Shown: positions 1 to 15,446, counted from the first letter of the stretch. The stretch: 64,000 nucleotides of DNA from Nematostella vectensis (GCF_932526225.1 NC_064038.1:9733070-9797069); one strand, 5' to 3'. Notes: generated by a model from the sequence alone, not told the origin. A program made the numbers and translations.

Positions 1-3000
1 CCACCATATAGCTACCCTATACACCACCCTATAGCTACCCTACACACCACCCTATAGCTACCCCACACACCACCCTATAGCTACCCTGTACACCACCCTA
101 TAGCTACCCTGTACACCACCCTATAGCTACCCTACACATCACCCTATAGCTACCCTACACACCACCCTATAGCTACCCTACACACCACCCTATAGCTACC
201 CTACACACCACCCTATGGCTACCCTGCACACCACCCTATAGCTACCCTACACACCACCCTATAGCTACCCTGTACACCACCCTATAGCTACCCTGTACAC
301 CACCCTATAGCTACCCTGTACACCACCCTATAGCTACCCTACACACTACCCTATAGCTACCCTGTACACCACCCTATAGCTACCCTACACACCACCCTAT
401 AGCTACCCTATACACCACCCTATAGCTACCCTACACACCACCCTATGGCTACCCTGCACACCACCCTATGGCTACCCTACACACCACCCTATAGCTACCC
501 TGTACACCACCCTATAGCTACCCTACACACCACCCTATAGCTACCCTATACACCACCCTATAGCTACCCTGTACACCACCCTATAGCTACCCCACACACC
601 ACCCTATAGCTACCCTGTACACCACCCTATAGCTACCATGTACACCACCCTATAGCTACCCTACACATCACCCTATAGCTACCCTACACACCACCCTATA
701 GCTACCCTACACACCACCCTATGGCTACCCTGCACACCACCCTATAGCTACCCTACACACCACCCTATAGCTACCCTGTACACCACCCTATAGCTACCCT
801 GTACACCACCCTATAGCTACCCTTTACACCACCCTATAGCTACCCTACACACTACCCTATAGCTACCCTGTACACCACCCTATAGCTACCCTACACACCA
901 CCCTATAGCTACCCTATACACCACCCTATAGCTACTCTACACACCACCCTATGGCTACCCTGCACACTACCCTATAGCTACCCTACACACCACCCTATAG
1001 CTACCCTACACACCACCCTATAGCTACCCTACACACCACCCTATAGCTACCCTGTACACCACCCTATAGCTACCCTGTACATCACCCTATAGCTACCCTA
1101 CACACCACTCTATAGCTACCCTGTACACCACCCTATAGCTACCCTGTACACCACCCTATAGCTACCCTGTACACCACCCTATAGCTACCCTACACACCAC
1201 CCTATAGCTACCCTACACACCACCCTATAGCTACCCTGTACACCACCCTATAGCTACCCTATACACCACCCTATAGCTACCCTGTACACCACCCTATAGC
1301 TACCCTACACACCACCCTATAGCTACCCTACACACCACCCTATAGCTACCCTGTACACCACCCTATAGCTACCCTGTACACCACCCTATAGCTACCCTGT
1401 ACACCACCCTATAGCTACCCTACACACCACCCTATGGCTACACTACACACCACCCTATAGCTACCCTACACACCACCCTATAGCTACCCTACACACCACC
1501 CTATAGCTACCCTGTACACCACCCTATAGCTACCCTGTACACCACCCTATAGCTACCCTACACACCACCCTATGGCTACCCTGCACACCACCCTATGGCT
1601 ACCCTGCACACCACCCTATGGCTACCCTACACACCACCCTATAGCTACCCTGTACATCACCCTATAGCTACCCTGTACACCACCCTATAGCTACCCTACA
1701 CACCACCCTATAGCTACCCTACACACCACCCTATAGCTACCCTACACACCACCCTATAGCTACCCTACACACCACCCTATGGCTACCCTGTACACCACCC
1801 TATAGCTACCCTGTACACCACCCTATATCTACCCTACACACCACCCTATAGCTACCCTACACACCACCCTATAGCTACCCTACACACCACCCTATAGCTA
1901 CCCTGTACACCACCCTATAGCTACCCTACACACCACCCTATAGCTACCCTACACACCACCCTATAGCTACCCTATACACCACCCTATAGCTACCCTACAC
2001 ACCACCCTATAGCTACCCTGTACACCACCCTATAGCTACCCTACACACCACCCTATAGCTACCCTGTACACCACCCTATAGCTACCCTACACACCACCCT
2101 ATAGCTACCCTGTACACCACCCTATAGCTACCCTGTACACCACCCTATAGCTACCCTACACACCACCCTATAGCTACCCTACACATCACCCTATAGCTAC
2201 CCTATACACCACCCTACACACCACCCTATTACTACCCTACACACCACCCTATAGCTACCCTACACACTACCCTATAGCTACCCTGTACACCACCCTATAG
2301 CTACCCTACACACCACCCTATGGCTACCCTGTACACCACCCTATAGCTACCCTGTACACCACCCTATAGCTACCCTACACACCACCCTATATCTACCCTA
2401 CACACCACCCTATAGCTACCCTACACACCACCCTATAGCTACCCTAAACACCACCCTACACACCACCCTATAGCTACCCTACACACCACCCTATAGCTAC
2501 CCTACACATCACCCTATGGCTACCCTACACACCACCCTATAGCTACCCTACACACCACCCTATAGCTACCCTGTACACCACCCTATAGCTACCCTACACA
2601 CCACCCTATAGCTACCCTGTACACCACCCTATAGCTACCCTGTACACCACCCTATAGCTACCCTGTACACCACCCTATAGCTACCCTACACACCACCCTA
2701 TAGCTACCCTACACACCACCCTATGGCTACCCTGTACACCACCCTATAGCTACCCTACACACCACCCTATAGCTACCCTGTACACCACCCTATAGCTACC
2801 CTACACACCACCCTATAGCTACCCTGTACACCACCCTATAGCTACCCTGTACACCACCCTATAGCTACCCTGTACACCACCCTATAGCTACCCTACACAC
2901 CACCCTATAGCTACCCTACACACCACCCTATGGCTACCCTGTACACCACCCTATAGCTACCCTACACACCACCCTATAGCTACCCTACACACCACCCTAT

Positions 3001-6000
3001 GGCTACCCTACACACCACCCTATGGCTACCCTACACACCACCCTATAGCTACCCTACACACCACCCTATAGCTACCCTACACACCACCCTATAGCTACCC
3101 TGTACACCACCCTATAGCTACCCTACACACCACCCTATAGCTACCCTACACACCACCCTATAGCTACCCTGTACACCACCCTATAGCTACCCTGTACACC
3201 ACCCTATAGCTACCCTACACACCACCCTATAGCTACCCTGTACACCACCCTATAGCTACCCTGCACACCACCCTATGGCTACCCTGTACACCACCCTATA
3301 GCTACCCTACACACCACCCTATAGCTACCCTACACACCACCCTATAGCTACCCTACACACCACCCTATAGCTACCCTACACACCACCCTATAGCTACCCT
3401 ACACACCACCCTATAGCTACCCTGTACACCACCCTATAGCTACCCTGTACACCACCCTATAGCTACCCTGTACACCACCCTATAGCTACCCTACACACCA
3501 CCCTATGGCTACCCTACACACCACCCTATAGCTACCCTACACACCACCCTATAGCTACCCTGTACACCACCCTATAGCTACCCTACACACCACCCTATAG
3601 CTACCCTACACATCACCCTATAGCTACCCTGTACACCACCCTATAGCTACCCTACACATCACCCTATAGCTACCCTACACACCACCCTATAGCTACCCTG
3701 TACACCACCCTATAGCTACCCTGTACACCACCCTATGGCTACCCTACACACCACCCTATAGCTACCCTGTACACCACCCTATAGCTACCCTTTACACCAC
3801 CCTATAGCTACCCTACACACCACCCTATAGCTACCCTGTACACCACCCTATAGCTACCCTGTACAACACCCTATATCTACCCTACACACCACCCTATGGC
3901 TACCCTGTACACCACCCTATAGCTACCCTGTACACCACCCTATAGCTACCCTGTACACCACCCTATAGCTACCCTGTACACCACCCTATAGCTACCCTAC
4001 ACACCACCCTATGGCTACCCTGTACACCACCCTATAGCTACCCTGTACACCACCCTATAGCTACCCTGTACACCACCCTATAGCTACCCTACACACCACC
4101 CTATAGCTACCCTGTACACCACCCTATAGCTACCCTGTACAACACCCTATATCTACCCTACACACCACCCTATAGCTACCCTGTACACCACCCTATAGCT
4201 ACCCTGTACACCACCCTATAGCTACCCTACACACCACCCTATAGCTACCCTGTACACCACCCTATAGCTACCCTGTACAACACCCTATATCTACCCTACA
4301 CACCACCCTATGGCTACCCTGTACACCACCCTATAGCTACCCTGTACACCACCCTATAGCTACCCTGTACACCACCCTATAGCTACCCTACACACCACCC
4401 TATAGCTACCCTACACACCACCCTATAGCTACCCTACACACCACCCTATAGCTACACTACACACCACCCTATAGCTACCCTGTACACCACCCTATAGCTA
4501 CCCTGTACACCACCCTATAGCTACCCTACACACCACCCTATAGCTACCCTGCACACCACCCTATAGCTACCCTGCACACCACCCTATAGCTACCCTGTAC
4601 ACCACTATATAGCTACCCTGTACATCACCCTATAGCTACCCTGTACACCACCCTATAGCTACCCTACACACCACCCTATAGCTACCCTACACACCACCCT
4701 ATAGCTACCCTGTACACCACCCTATAGCTACCCTACACACCACCCTATAGCTACCCTACACACCACCCTATAGCTACCCTGTACATCACCCTATAGCTAC
4801 CCTACACACCACCTTATAGCTACCCTACACACCACCCTATAGCTACCCTGTACACCACCCTATAGCTACCCTACACACCACCCTATAGCTACCCTGTACA
4901 CCACCCTATAGCTACCCTACACACCACCCTATAGCTACCCTACACACCACCCTATAGCTACCCTACACACCACCCTATAGCTACCCTACACACCACCCTA
5001 TAGATACCCTGTACACCACCCTATAGCTACCCTGTACACCACCCTATAGCTACCCTGTACACCACCCTATAGCTACCCTACACACCACCCTATAGCTACC
5101 CTGTACACCACCCTATAGCTACCCTGTACAACACCCTATATCTACCCTACACACCACCCTATGGCTACCCTGTACACCACCCTATAGCTACCCTGTACAC
5201 CACCCTATAGCTACCCTGTACACCACCCTATAGCTACCCTGTACACCACCCTATAGCTACCCTACACACCACCCTATAGCTACCCTACACACCACCCTAT
5301 AGCTACCCTACACACCACCCTATAGCTACCCTACACACCACCCTATAGCTACCCTGTACACCACCCTATAGCTACCCTGTACACCACCCTATAGCTACCC
5401 TACACACCACTCTATAGCTACCCTGCACACCACCCTATAGCTACCCTGCACACCACCCTATAGCTACCCTGTACACCACCCTATAGCTACCCTGTACATC
5501 ACCCTATAGCTACCCTGTACACCACCCTATAGCTACACTGTACACCACCCTATAGCTACCCTGTACACCACCCTATAGCTACCCTGTACACCACCCTATA
5601 GCTACCCTACACACCACCCTATAGCTACCCTACACACCACCCTATAGCTACCCTACACACCACCCTATAGCTACACTACACACCACCCTATAGCTACCCT
5701 GTACACCACCCTATAGCTACCCTGTACACCACCCTATAGCTACCCTACACACCACCCTATAGCTACCCTGCACACCACTCTATAGCTACCCTGCACACCA
5801 CCCTATAGCTACCCTGTACACCACCCTATAGCTACCCTACACACCACCCTATAGCTACCCTACACACCACCCTATAGCTACCCTGCACACCACCCTATAG
5901 CTACCCTGTACACCACCCTATAGCTACCCTGTACATCACCCTATAGCTACCCTGTACACCACCTTATAGCTACCCTACACACCACCCTATAGCTACCCTA

Positions 6001-9000
6001 CACACCACCCTATAGCTACCCTGTACATCACCCTATAGCTACCCTACACACCACCCTATAGCTACCCTACACACCACCCTATAGCTACCCTGTACATCAC
6101 CCTATAGCTACCCTACACACCACCCTATAGCTACCCTACACACCACCCTATAGCTACCCTGTACACCACCCTATAGCTACCCTACACACCACCCTATAGC
6201 TACCCTGTACACCACCCTATAGCTACCCTACACACCACCCTATAGCTACCCTACACACCACCCTATAGCTACCCTACACACCACCCTATAGCTACCCTAC
6301 ACACCACCCTATAGATACCCTGTACACCACCCTATAGCTACCCTGTACACCACCCTATAGCTACCCTACACACCACCCTATAGCTACCCTACACACCACC
6401 TTATAGATACCCTGTACACCACCCTATAGCTACCCTGTACAACACCCTATATCTACCCTACACACCACCCTATGGCTACCCTGTACACCACCCTACAGCT
6501 ACCCTGTACACCACCCTATAGCTACCTTGTACACCACCCTATAGCTACCCTACACACCACCCTATAGCTACCCTGTACACCACCCTATAGCTACCCTGTA
6601 CAACACCCTATATCTACCCTACACACCACCCTATGGCTACCCTGTACACCACCCTATAGCTACCCTGTACACCACCCTATAGCTACCCTGTACACCACCC
6701 TATAGCTACACTGTACACCACCCTATAGCTACCCTACACACCACCCTATAGCTACCCTACACACCACCCTATATCTACCCTACACACCACCCTATAGCTA
6801 CCATGTACACCACCCTATAGCTACCCTGTACACCACCCTATAGCTACCCTACACACCACTCTATAGCTACCCTGCACACCACCCTATAGCTACCCTGCAC
6901 ACCACCCTATAGCTACCCTGTACACCACCCTATAGCTACCCTGTACATCACCCTATAGCTACCCTGTACACCACCCTATAGCTACCCTACACACCACCCT
7001 ATAGCTACCCTACACACCACCCTATAGCTACCCTGTACATCACCCTATAGCTACCCTACACACCACCCTATAGCTACCCTACACACCACCCTATAGCTAC
7101 CCTGTACATCACCCTATAGCTACCCTACACACCACCCTTTAGCTACCCTACACACCACCCTATAGCTACCCTGTACACCACCCTATAGCTACCCTACACA
7201 CCACCCTATAGCTACCCTGTACACCACCCTATAGCTACCCTACACACCACCCTATAGCTACCCTACACACCACCCTATAGCTACCCTACACACCACCCTA
7301 TAGCTACCCTACACACCACCCTATAGATACCCTGTACACCACCCTATAGCTACCCTGTACACCACCCTATAGCTACCCTGTACACCACCCTATAGCTACC
7401 CTACACACCACCCTATAGCTACCCTGTACACCACCCTATAGCTACCCTGTACAACACCCTATATCTACCCTACACACCACCCTATGGCTACCCTGTACAC
7501 CACCCTATAGCTACCCTGTACACCACCCTATAGCTACCCTGTACACCACCCTATAGCTACCCTGTACACCACCCTATAGCTACCCTACACACCACCCTAT
7601 AGCTACCCTACACACCACCCTATAGCTACCCTACACACCACCCTATAGCTACCCTACACACCACCCTATAGATACCCTGTACACCACCCTATAGCTACCC
7701 TGTACACCACCCTATAGCTACCCTACACACCACCCTATAGCTACCCTACACACCACCTTATAGATACCCTGTACACCACCCTATAGCTACCCTGTACAAC
7801 ACCCTATATCTACCCTACACACCACCCTATGGCTACCCTGTACACCACCCTACAGCTACCCTGTACACCACCCTATAGCTACCTTGTACACCACCCTATA
7901 GCTACCCTACACACCACCCTATAGCTACCCTGTACACCACCCTATAGCTACCCTGTACAACACCCTATATCTACCCTACACACCACCCTATGGCTACCCT
8001 GTACACCACCCTATAGCTACCCTGTACACCACCCTATAGCTACCCTGTACACCACCCTATAGCTACCCTGTACACCACCCTATAGCTACCCTACACACCA
8101 CCCTATAGCTACCCTACACACCACCCTATATCTACCCTACACACCACCCTATAGCTACCATGTACACCACCCTATAGCTACCCTGTACACCACCCTATAG
8201 CTACCCTACACACCACTCTATAGCTACCCTGCACACCACCCTATAGCTACCCTGCACACCACCCTATAGCTACCCTGTACACCACCCTATAGCTACCCTG
8301 TACATCACCCTATAGCTACCCTGTACACCACCCTATAGCTACCCTACACACCACCCTATAGCTACCCTACACACCACCCTATAGCTACCCTGTACATCAC
8401 CCTATAGCTACCCTACACACCACCCTATAGCTACCCTACACACCACCCTATAGCTACCCTGTACATCACCCTATAGCTACCCTACACACCACCCTTTAGC
8501 TACCCTACACACCACCCTATAGCTACCCTGTACACCACCCTATAGCTACCCTACACACCACCCTATAGCTACCCTGTACACCACCCTATAGCTACCCTAC
8601 ACACCACCCTATAGCTACCCTACACACCACCCTATAGCTACCCTACACACCACCCTATAGCTACCCTACACACCACCCTATAGATACCCTGTACACCACC
8701 CTATAGCTACCCTGTACACCACCCTATAGCTACCCTGTACACCACCCTATAGCTACCCTACACACCACCCTATAGCTACCCTGTACACCACCCTATAGCT
8801 ACCCTGTACAACACCCTATATCTACCCTACACACCACCCTATGGCTACCCTGTACACCACCCTATAGCTACCCTGTACACCACCCTATAGCTACCCTGTA
8901 CACCACCCTATAGCTACCCTGTACACCACCCTATAGCTACCCTACACACCACCCTATAGCTACCCTACACACCACCCTATAGCTACCCTACACACCACCC

Positions 9001-12000
9001 TATAGCTACCCTACACACCACCCTATAGCTACCCTGTACACCACCCTATAGCTACCTTGTACACCACCCTATAGCTACCCTACACACCACCCTATAGCTA
9101 CCCTGTACACCACCCTATAGCTACCCTGTACAACACCCTATATCTACCCTACACACCACCCTATGGCTACCCTGTACACCACCCTATAGCTACCCTGTAC
9201 ACCACCCTATAGCTACCCTGTACACCACCCTATAGCTACCCTGTACACCACCCTATAGCTACCCTACACACCACCCTATAGCTACCCTACACACCACCCT
9301 ATATCTACCCTACACACCACCCTATAGCTACCATGTACACCACCCTATAGCTACCCTGTACACCACCCTATAGCTACCCTACACACCACTCTATAGCTAC
9401 CCTGCACACCACCCTATAGCTACCCTGCACACCACCCTATAGCTACCCTGTACACCACCCTATAGCTACCCTGTACATCACCCTATAGCTACCCTGTACA
9501 CCACCCTATAGCTACCCTACACACCACCCTATAGCTACCCTACACACCACCCTATAGCTACCCTGTACATCACCCTATAGCTACCCTACACACCACCCTA
9601 TAGCTACCCTACACACCACCCTATAGCTACCCTGTACATCACCCTATAGCTACCCTACACACCACCCTTTAGCTACCCTACACACCACCCTATAGCTACC
9701 CTGTACACCACCCTATAGCTACCCTACACACCACCCTATAGCTACCCTGTACACCACCCTATAGCTACCCTACACACCACCCTATAGCTACCCTACACAC
9801 CACCCTATAGCTACCCTACACACCACCCTATAGCTACCCTACACACCACCCTATAGATACCCTGTACACCACCCTATAGCTACCCTGTACACCACCCTAT
9901 AGCTACCCTGTACACCACCCTATAGCTACCCTACACACCACCCTATAGCTACCCTGTACACCACCCTATAGCTACCCTGTACAACACCCTATATCTACCC
10001 TACACACCACCCTATGGCTACCCTGTACACCACCCTATAGCTACCCTGTACACCACCCTATAGCTACCCTGTACACCACCCTATAGCTACCCTGTACACC
10101 ACCCTATAGCTACCCTACACACCACCCTATAGCTACCCTACACACCACCCTATAGCTACCCTACACACCACCCTATAGCTACCCTACACACCACCCTATA
10201 GCTACCCTGTACACCACCCTATAGCTACCCTGTACACCACCCTATAGCTACCCTACACACCACTCTATAGCTACCCTGCACACCACCCTATAGCTACCCT
10301 GCACACCACCCTATAGCTACCCTGTACACCACCCTATAGCTACCCTGTACATCACCCTATAGCTACCCTGTACACCACCCTATAGTTACCCTGTACACCA
10401 CCCTATAGCTACCCTGTACACCACCCTATAGCTACCCTGTACACCACCCTATAGCTACCCTACACACCACCCTATAGCTACCCTACACACCACCCTATAG
10501 CTACCCTACACACCACCCTATAGCTACCCTACACACCACCCTATAGCTACCCTGCACACCACCCTATAGCTACCCTGTACACCACCCTATAGCTACCCTG
10601 TACATCACCCTATAGCTACCCTGTACACCACCCTATAGCTACCCTACACACCACCCTATAGCTACCCTACACACCACCCTATAGCTACCCTGTACATCAC
10701 CCTATAGCTACCCTACACACCACCCTATAGCTACCCTACACACCACCCTATAGCTACCCTGTACATCACCCTATAGCTACCCTACACACCACCCTATAGC
10801 TACCCTACACACCACCCTATAGCTACCCTGTACACCACCCTATAGCTACCCTACACACCACCCTATAGCTACCCTGTACACCACCCTATAGCTACCCTAC
10901 ACACCACCCTATAGCTACCCTACACACCACCCTATAGCTACCCTACACACCACCTTATAGATACCCTGTACACCACCCTATAGCTACCCTGTACACCACC
11001 CTATAGCTACCCTACACACCACCCTATAGCTACCCTACACACCACCCTATAGATACCCTGTACACCACCCTATAGCTACCCTGTACAACACCCTATATCT
11101 ACCCTACACACCACCCTATGGCTACCCTGTACACCACCCTATAGCTACCCTGTACACCACCCTATAGCTACCCTGTACACCACCCTATAGCTACCCTACA
11201 CACCACCCTATAGCTACCCTGTACACCACCCTATAGCTACCCTGTACACCACCCTATAGCTACCCTACACACCACCCTATGGCTACCCTGTACACCACCC
11301 TATAGCTACCCTGTACACCACCGTATAGCTACCCTGTACACCACCCTATAGCTACCCTGTACACCACCCTATAGCTACCCTACACACCACCCTATAGCTA
11401 CCCTACACACCACCCTATAGCTACCCTACACACCACCCTTTAGCTACCCTACACACCACCCTATAGCTACCCTACACACCACCCTATAGCTACCCTGTAC
11501 ACCACCCTATAGCTACCCTACACACCACTCTATAGCTACCCTGCACACCACCCTATAGCTACCCTGCACACCACCCTATAGCTACCCTGTACACCACCCT
11601 ATAGCTACCCTGTACATCACCCTATAGCTACCCTGTACACCACCCTATAGCTACCCTACACACCACCCTATAGCTACCCTACACACCACCCTATAGCTAC
11701 CCTGTACATCACCCTATAGCTACCCTACACACCACCCTATAGCTACCCTACACACCACCCTATAGCTACCCTGTACATCACCCTATAGCTACCCTACACA
11801 CCACCCTTTAGCTACCCTACACACCACCCTATAGCTACCCTACACACCACCCTATAGCTACCCTACACACCACCCTATAGCTACCCTGTACACCACCCTA
11901 TAGCTACCCTACACACCACCCTATAGCTACCCTACACACCACCCTATAGCTACCCTACACACCACCCTATAGCTACCCTACACACCACCCTATAGATACC

Positions 12001-12580
12001 CTGTACACCACCCTATAGCTACCCTGTACACCACCCTATAGCTACCCTACACACCACCCTATAGCTACCCTACACACCACCCTATAGATACCCTGTACCC
12101 CACCCTATAGCTACCCTGTACAACACCCTATATCTACCCTACACACCACCCTATGGCTACCCTGTACACCACCCTATAGCTACCCTGTACACCACCCTAT
12201 AGCTACCCTGTACACCACCCTATAGCTACCCTACACACCACCCTATAGCTACCCTACACACCACCCTATAGCTACCCTGTACATCACCCTATAGCTACCC
12301 TACACACCACCCTATAGCTACCCTACACACCACCCTATAGCTACCCTGTACACCACCCTATAGCTACCCTGTACACCACCCTATAGCTACCCTACACACC
12401 ACCCTATAGCTACCCTACACACCACCCTATAGCTACCCTACACACTACCCTATAGCTACCCTACACACCACCCTATGGCTACCCTGTACACCACCCTATA
12501 GCTACCCTACACACCACCCTATAGCTACCCTGTACACCACCCTGTACACCACCCTATAGCTACCCAGCACACCACCCTAA
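1..12580. repeat. 23-bp satellite array, about 545 tandem units
   Basis: The whole stretch is a head-to-tail array of a 23-bp unit whose core is TATAGCTACCC followed by CTACACACCACC-like sequence. Units are in register from the first base, so the array continues left of the window. Most variation is at one dinucleotide after TACCCT: AC or GT in most units, GC or AT in a minority. Rarer variants are GGCTACC for AGCTACC, GTACAACACC, ATATCTACC and CTTTAGCTACC. Short defective units occur near 2200, 2450 and 12540, and the array ends in AT-rich unique sequence after 12580. Rare variants recur at fixed spacings of 1357 and 1173 bp, which shows higher-order repeats between about 6.4 and 10.0 kb. 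Neither strand shows coding potential. The array could be pericentromeric, subtelomeric or interstitial; the sequence alone does not decide. Confidence 0.98.
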
Positions 12581-13827
12581 ATAGATTGGGGTGATCGTCG
12601 GCAAAATCTATTTTAACCCCAAGGGGCCTTTGGGTGTGGTCAACAGATAGCAGAATCTTAAAAGCCGTTAAACATGCCCTAGGGAATAGCAGTAGGTCGA
12701 ATTTCATATCGCAAGAGATAGAAAACGCCCCTGGTCCAAGTCGTCATTCCCACTAGACTATGTCGAGGGCAGAGCTCCATAAAAAGAAGCAAAAGAGATA
12801 TAATCAAGTTCAAAATAATGTCTTAAACATCAATGGTGCAGAGACAACTATATTTTTAATCTTCTATGGTGAGGCAGCGTGCGCGATGTTGGTGCCCAGT
12901 TTCAAACGACACCAAAATTACGCATTTTTCTTAAAAAAAAATATTGATCACAATTATATTATATTTTCATAATTTGCATACAAATAAAGATACTGCCATA
13001 GCATCAATACGTAGCAGTAAACTCAAATATGTTTTTTTAAAAAGGTATCTAAAGTCAAAATGGAAAATCGTGCGTAACATTTCCCAGATCTTTTAATTAA
13101 ATTCACATAGATATTAGAATGACTCCCGTTTCAAAAAAGAAAACATAAAATCGGGTGCACATGAGCTATAGATTGTTCTACAATAATTCATGTTCTGCTT
13201 TATTATTAACTACCGAATGAAAATATATAAAATCTAGCGTGAAAACAATGTCCAAATTGTTGTACTCTGGTAGATGTACACAAAAAATAAAATTGCTTTA
13301 AATGTGTGTATTCTAGTTAAAACGGCTGCCTTTTTGTCAACATGGTGCACATACACTAAACTTTAACTTGCTGTGAATTTTATCTTCTCCTTTTTTCAGG
13401 CGAAATACAAATCCAGCGTGAGAACAAATGTCCAGGAATACTCTTTTCAATTTTACATTGGTTCTGTGCGTTTTCCAGTGCTTTTTGCGATGCTATTTTC
13501 GAGGCGTTTTACGATACCATTTCCGAGGCGTTTTGCGATGCTATTTTCGAGTCGTTTTACGATGCATTTTTCCAGGCGTTTTGCTCGATTCAATCTCCTT
13601 TCGCGCGGACAGGAGATTCAAAGATCTGTAGAAAATTCAAATTTCAAATAAATTTAATTCCCTTTTCAGAATTTGAAAGTTTATCTATGCTTTCTTATGC
13701 CTAGATTAATATAAGTGAAAGGTTTTAAGAACTTTAAACCTCCCCTAAGGGATAGCAGTTTGTCGAAATTTTATACCTAATAGATAGGACGATAATTCTC
13801 GTCTACTTTTCTGGATAGTCCAGAACT

Positions 13828-13858
<31 letters not shown>

Positions 13859-15446
13859 GGGGAAAGTTATGGTGAAAAAAAAAAAACACAGCATCAATAA
13901 AACACAGCCAACAACGAAAAGCTGGATAAAACAGCACAAGTCAAGACAAGTCGGCACGATAAGATAATAATTGCCCCTTGAAAGTGATACTGATAATGTA
14001 CCGAAGCTTGAATAAAGTTTAGAGCCCAGATAACAAGATTTGTCCCTTTATCTCTGAGATGACCTTTCGAACATTCGAGCAGTGCCCTAAGGCAGAAATT
14101 CGCCTGTTGTTAACTATATATCAGGACGGAAATAAGAATAAGTGCAAAAGAGAAACCCAGAACGCAAAGGATAAATGAAAAACATGAGCAGAAAAAAATC
14201 AAAGATGGTTAAAACCATCATGTAATATGGACATCTTGTCTGCAAATTGTCCACACGCGAGGGATGGGGGGGGGGGGGGGAAGGGGGTTGGTTTTCGGTT
14301 CGGCGGATCCGGCCTAAAATGGCACGCGGATTATGGATTTAAAAGATAAATAAACGGTTTGTCGGATTCTAAAAACGTTTCGGAACACAAACACGGAGCT
14401 ATTGAAAATTTAACGTTGGATTTCGGATTCTGATTATCGCGGATTTTTCCGATTCTTGACTAAGTATTTTTTTTCATATTATCGATTGTTATTTTTCTTT
14501 TTCCGTTGCGGGTTTCGAATTAAAGCAAAACTTTGTGTGGATCGGCGGATTTTCGAAAAAAAATGAGCGGATAGGAGGATTTGGAGACCCCCCCCCCCCT
14601 CCCACCCTTCCCCTAATGGTCCTTTATGATTCTATCAATGACCAAGCGGGTGACAAAGTAAGCACAATCTTTAGACGATGAGGTCATAGATTATGAGCTA
14701 ACTGCTGTTTTTTTTATGAAATATCACTCGCAGCATAACTTTCCTTCCTTTACACACACTTAGACACGCGTTCACATGAAAGATTTATGAAAAATAACGG
14801 TCTATACAGTACTTTACTATGTGCGCGATCCAAAGGGTCTACTCCTTTCATATACCAAAGCGTTAATAAACACCGATTACGTCCGTCTAAAATTTTCGCA
14901 TTTTTAAGCACATACCCGGGCTGGCCTAATCCATCCAAAAATATTTGAACTTCATCTTGTATGACCTTAGAGAGTCTGAGGGAAGTCTGAATTACAAAAG
15001 AGTTCCCCTGCACTAAAGTTCTTCTATCCATGCAAAGTGAACAATATCTAAATGGCTTCAATTGACAGTTCTACTATCCTATTGGTTATTTCGTCGAAGT
15101 ATTTAATGATTTAAGTGGTTAGTGAATGGGCGTCAGGAGAAGTACAAACCTGGTTAGCTTGGTCCCATGCTGCTTTTTCCGCACGAAGAAGATAATAGCT
15201 GCTCTGTCTGTGGCGACCTGAGAAATCTACATGAAACATTATCCTTATCAATTGCAAAAGGAAATAAACTAAAGCGATTTCCAATCATCGCCTGTGGATA
15301 ACCCTTAGGAGTTTTTTATGTCCATATAACCTTTGACTTGTCATCAATCTAGCGAAGAGAAGCATAAATGAGCTTGGCCGGGAAACAAAGGGGATTTAAA
15401 GTGAGTCAATGTTTTTTTATTTTGCGGGAAAATCTGAAACACTGCA
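12581..15446. other. AT-rich intergenic DNA, no gene recognised
   Basis: I recognise no gene here. Two diverged copies of a dispersed repeat lie at about 12655-12735 and 13725-13795; both carry a ccta-gggaatagcag-like core followed by gtcgaa. A run of 29 C followed by 6 G is at 13828-13862, and G or C runs occur near 14266 and 14588. A 103-aa open frame on the minus strand (14750-15061) matches nothing I know and may be chance or an old transposon fragment. Confidence 0.6.
13486..13581 (+). repeat. 24-bp tandem repeat, 4 copies
   Basis: Four copies of a 24-bp unit of the form TGCGATGCTATTTTCGAGGC plus GTTT stand head to tail, with a half copy just upstream. Because 24 is a multiple of three, the plus strand stays open through a 92-aa frame (13373-13651). 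In that frame the repeat reads as 8-residue blocks such as FAMLFSRR and FTIPFPRR. I have no evidence that it is expressed. Confidence 0.85.

Noticed and set aside
1-12580. CRISPR-like regular repeats
   Set aside because: Units are contiguous with no spacers, and the rest of the window is clearly metazoan.
1-12580. Telomeric repeat
   Set aside because: The unit is 23 bp without a TTAGGG-type core; CCCTA occurs only as part of the longer unit.
14750-15061. 103-aa minus-strand frame as a gene
   Set aside because: No recognisable family, no splice or poly(A) context; kept only as a note in the intergenic entry.
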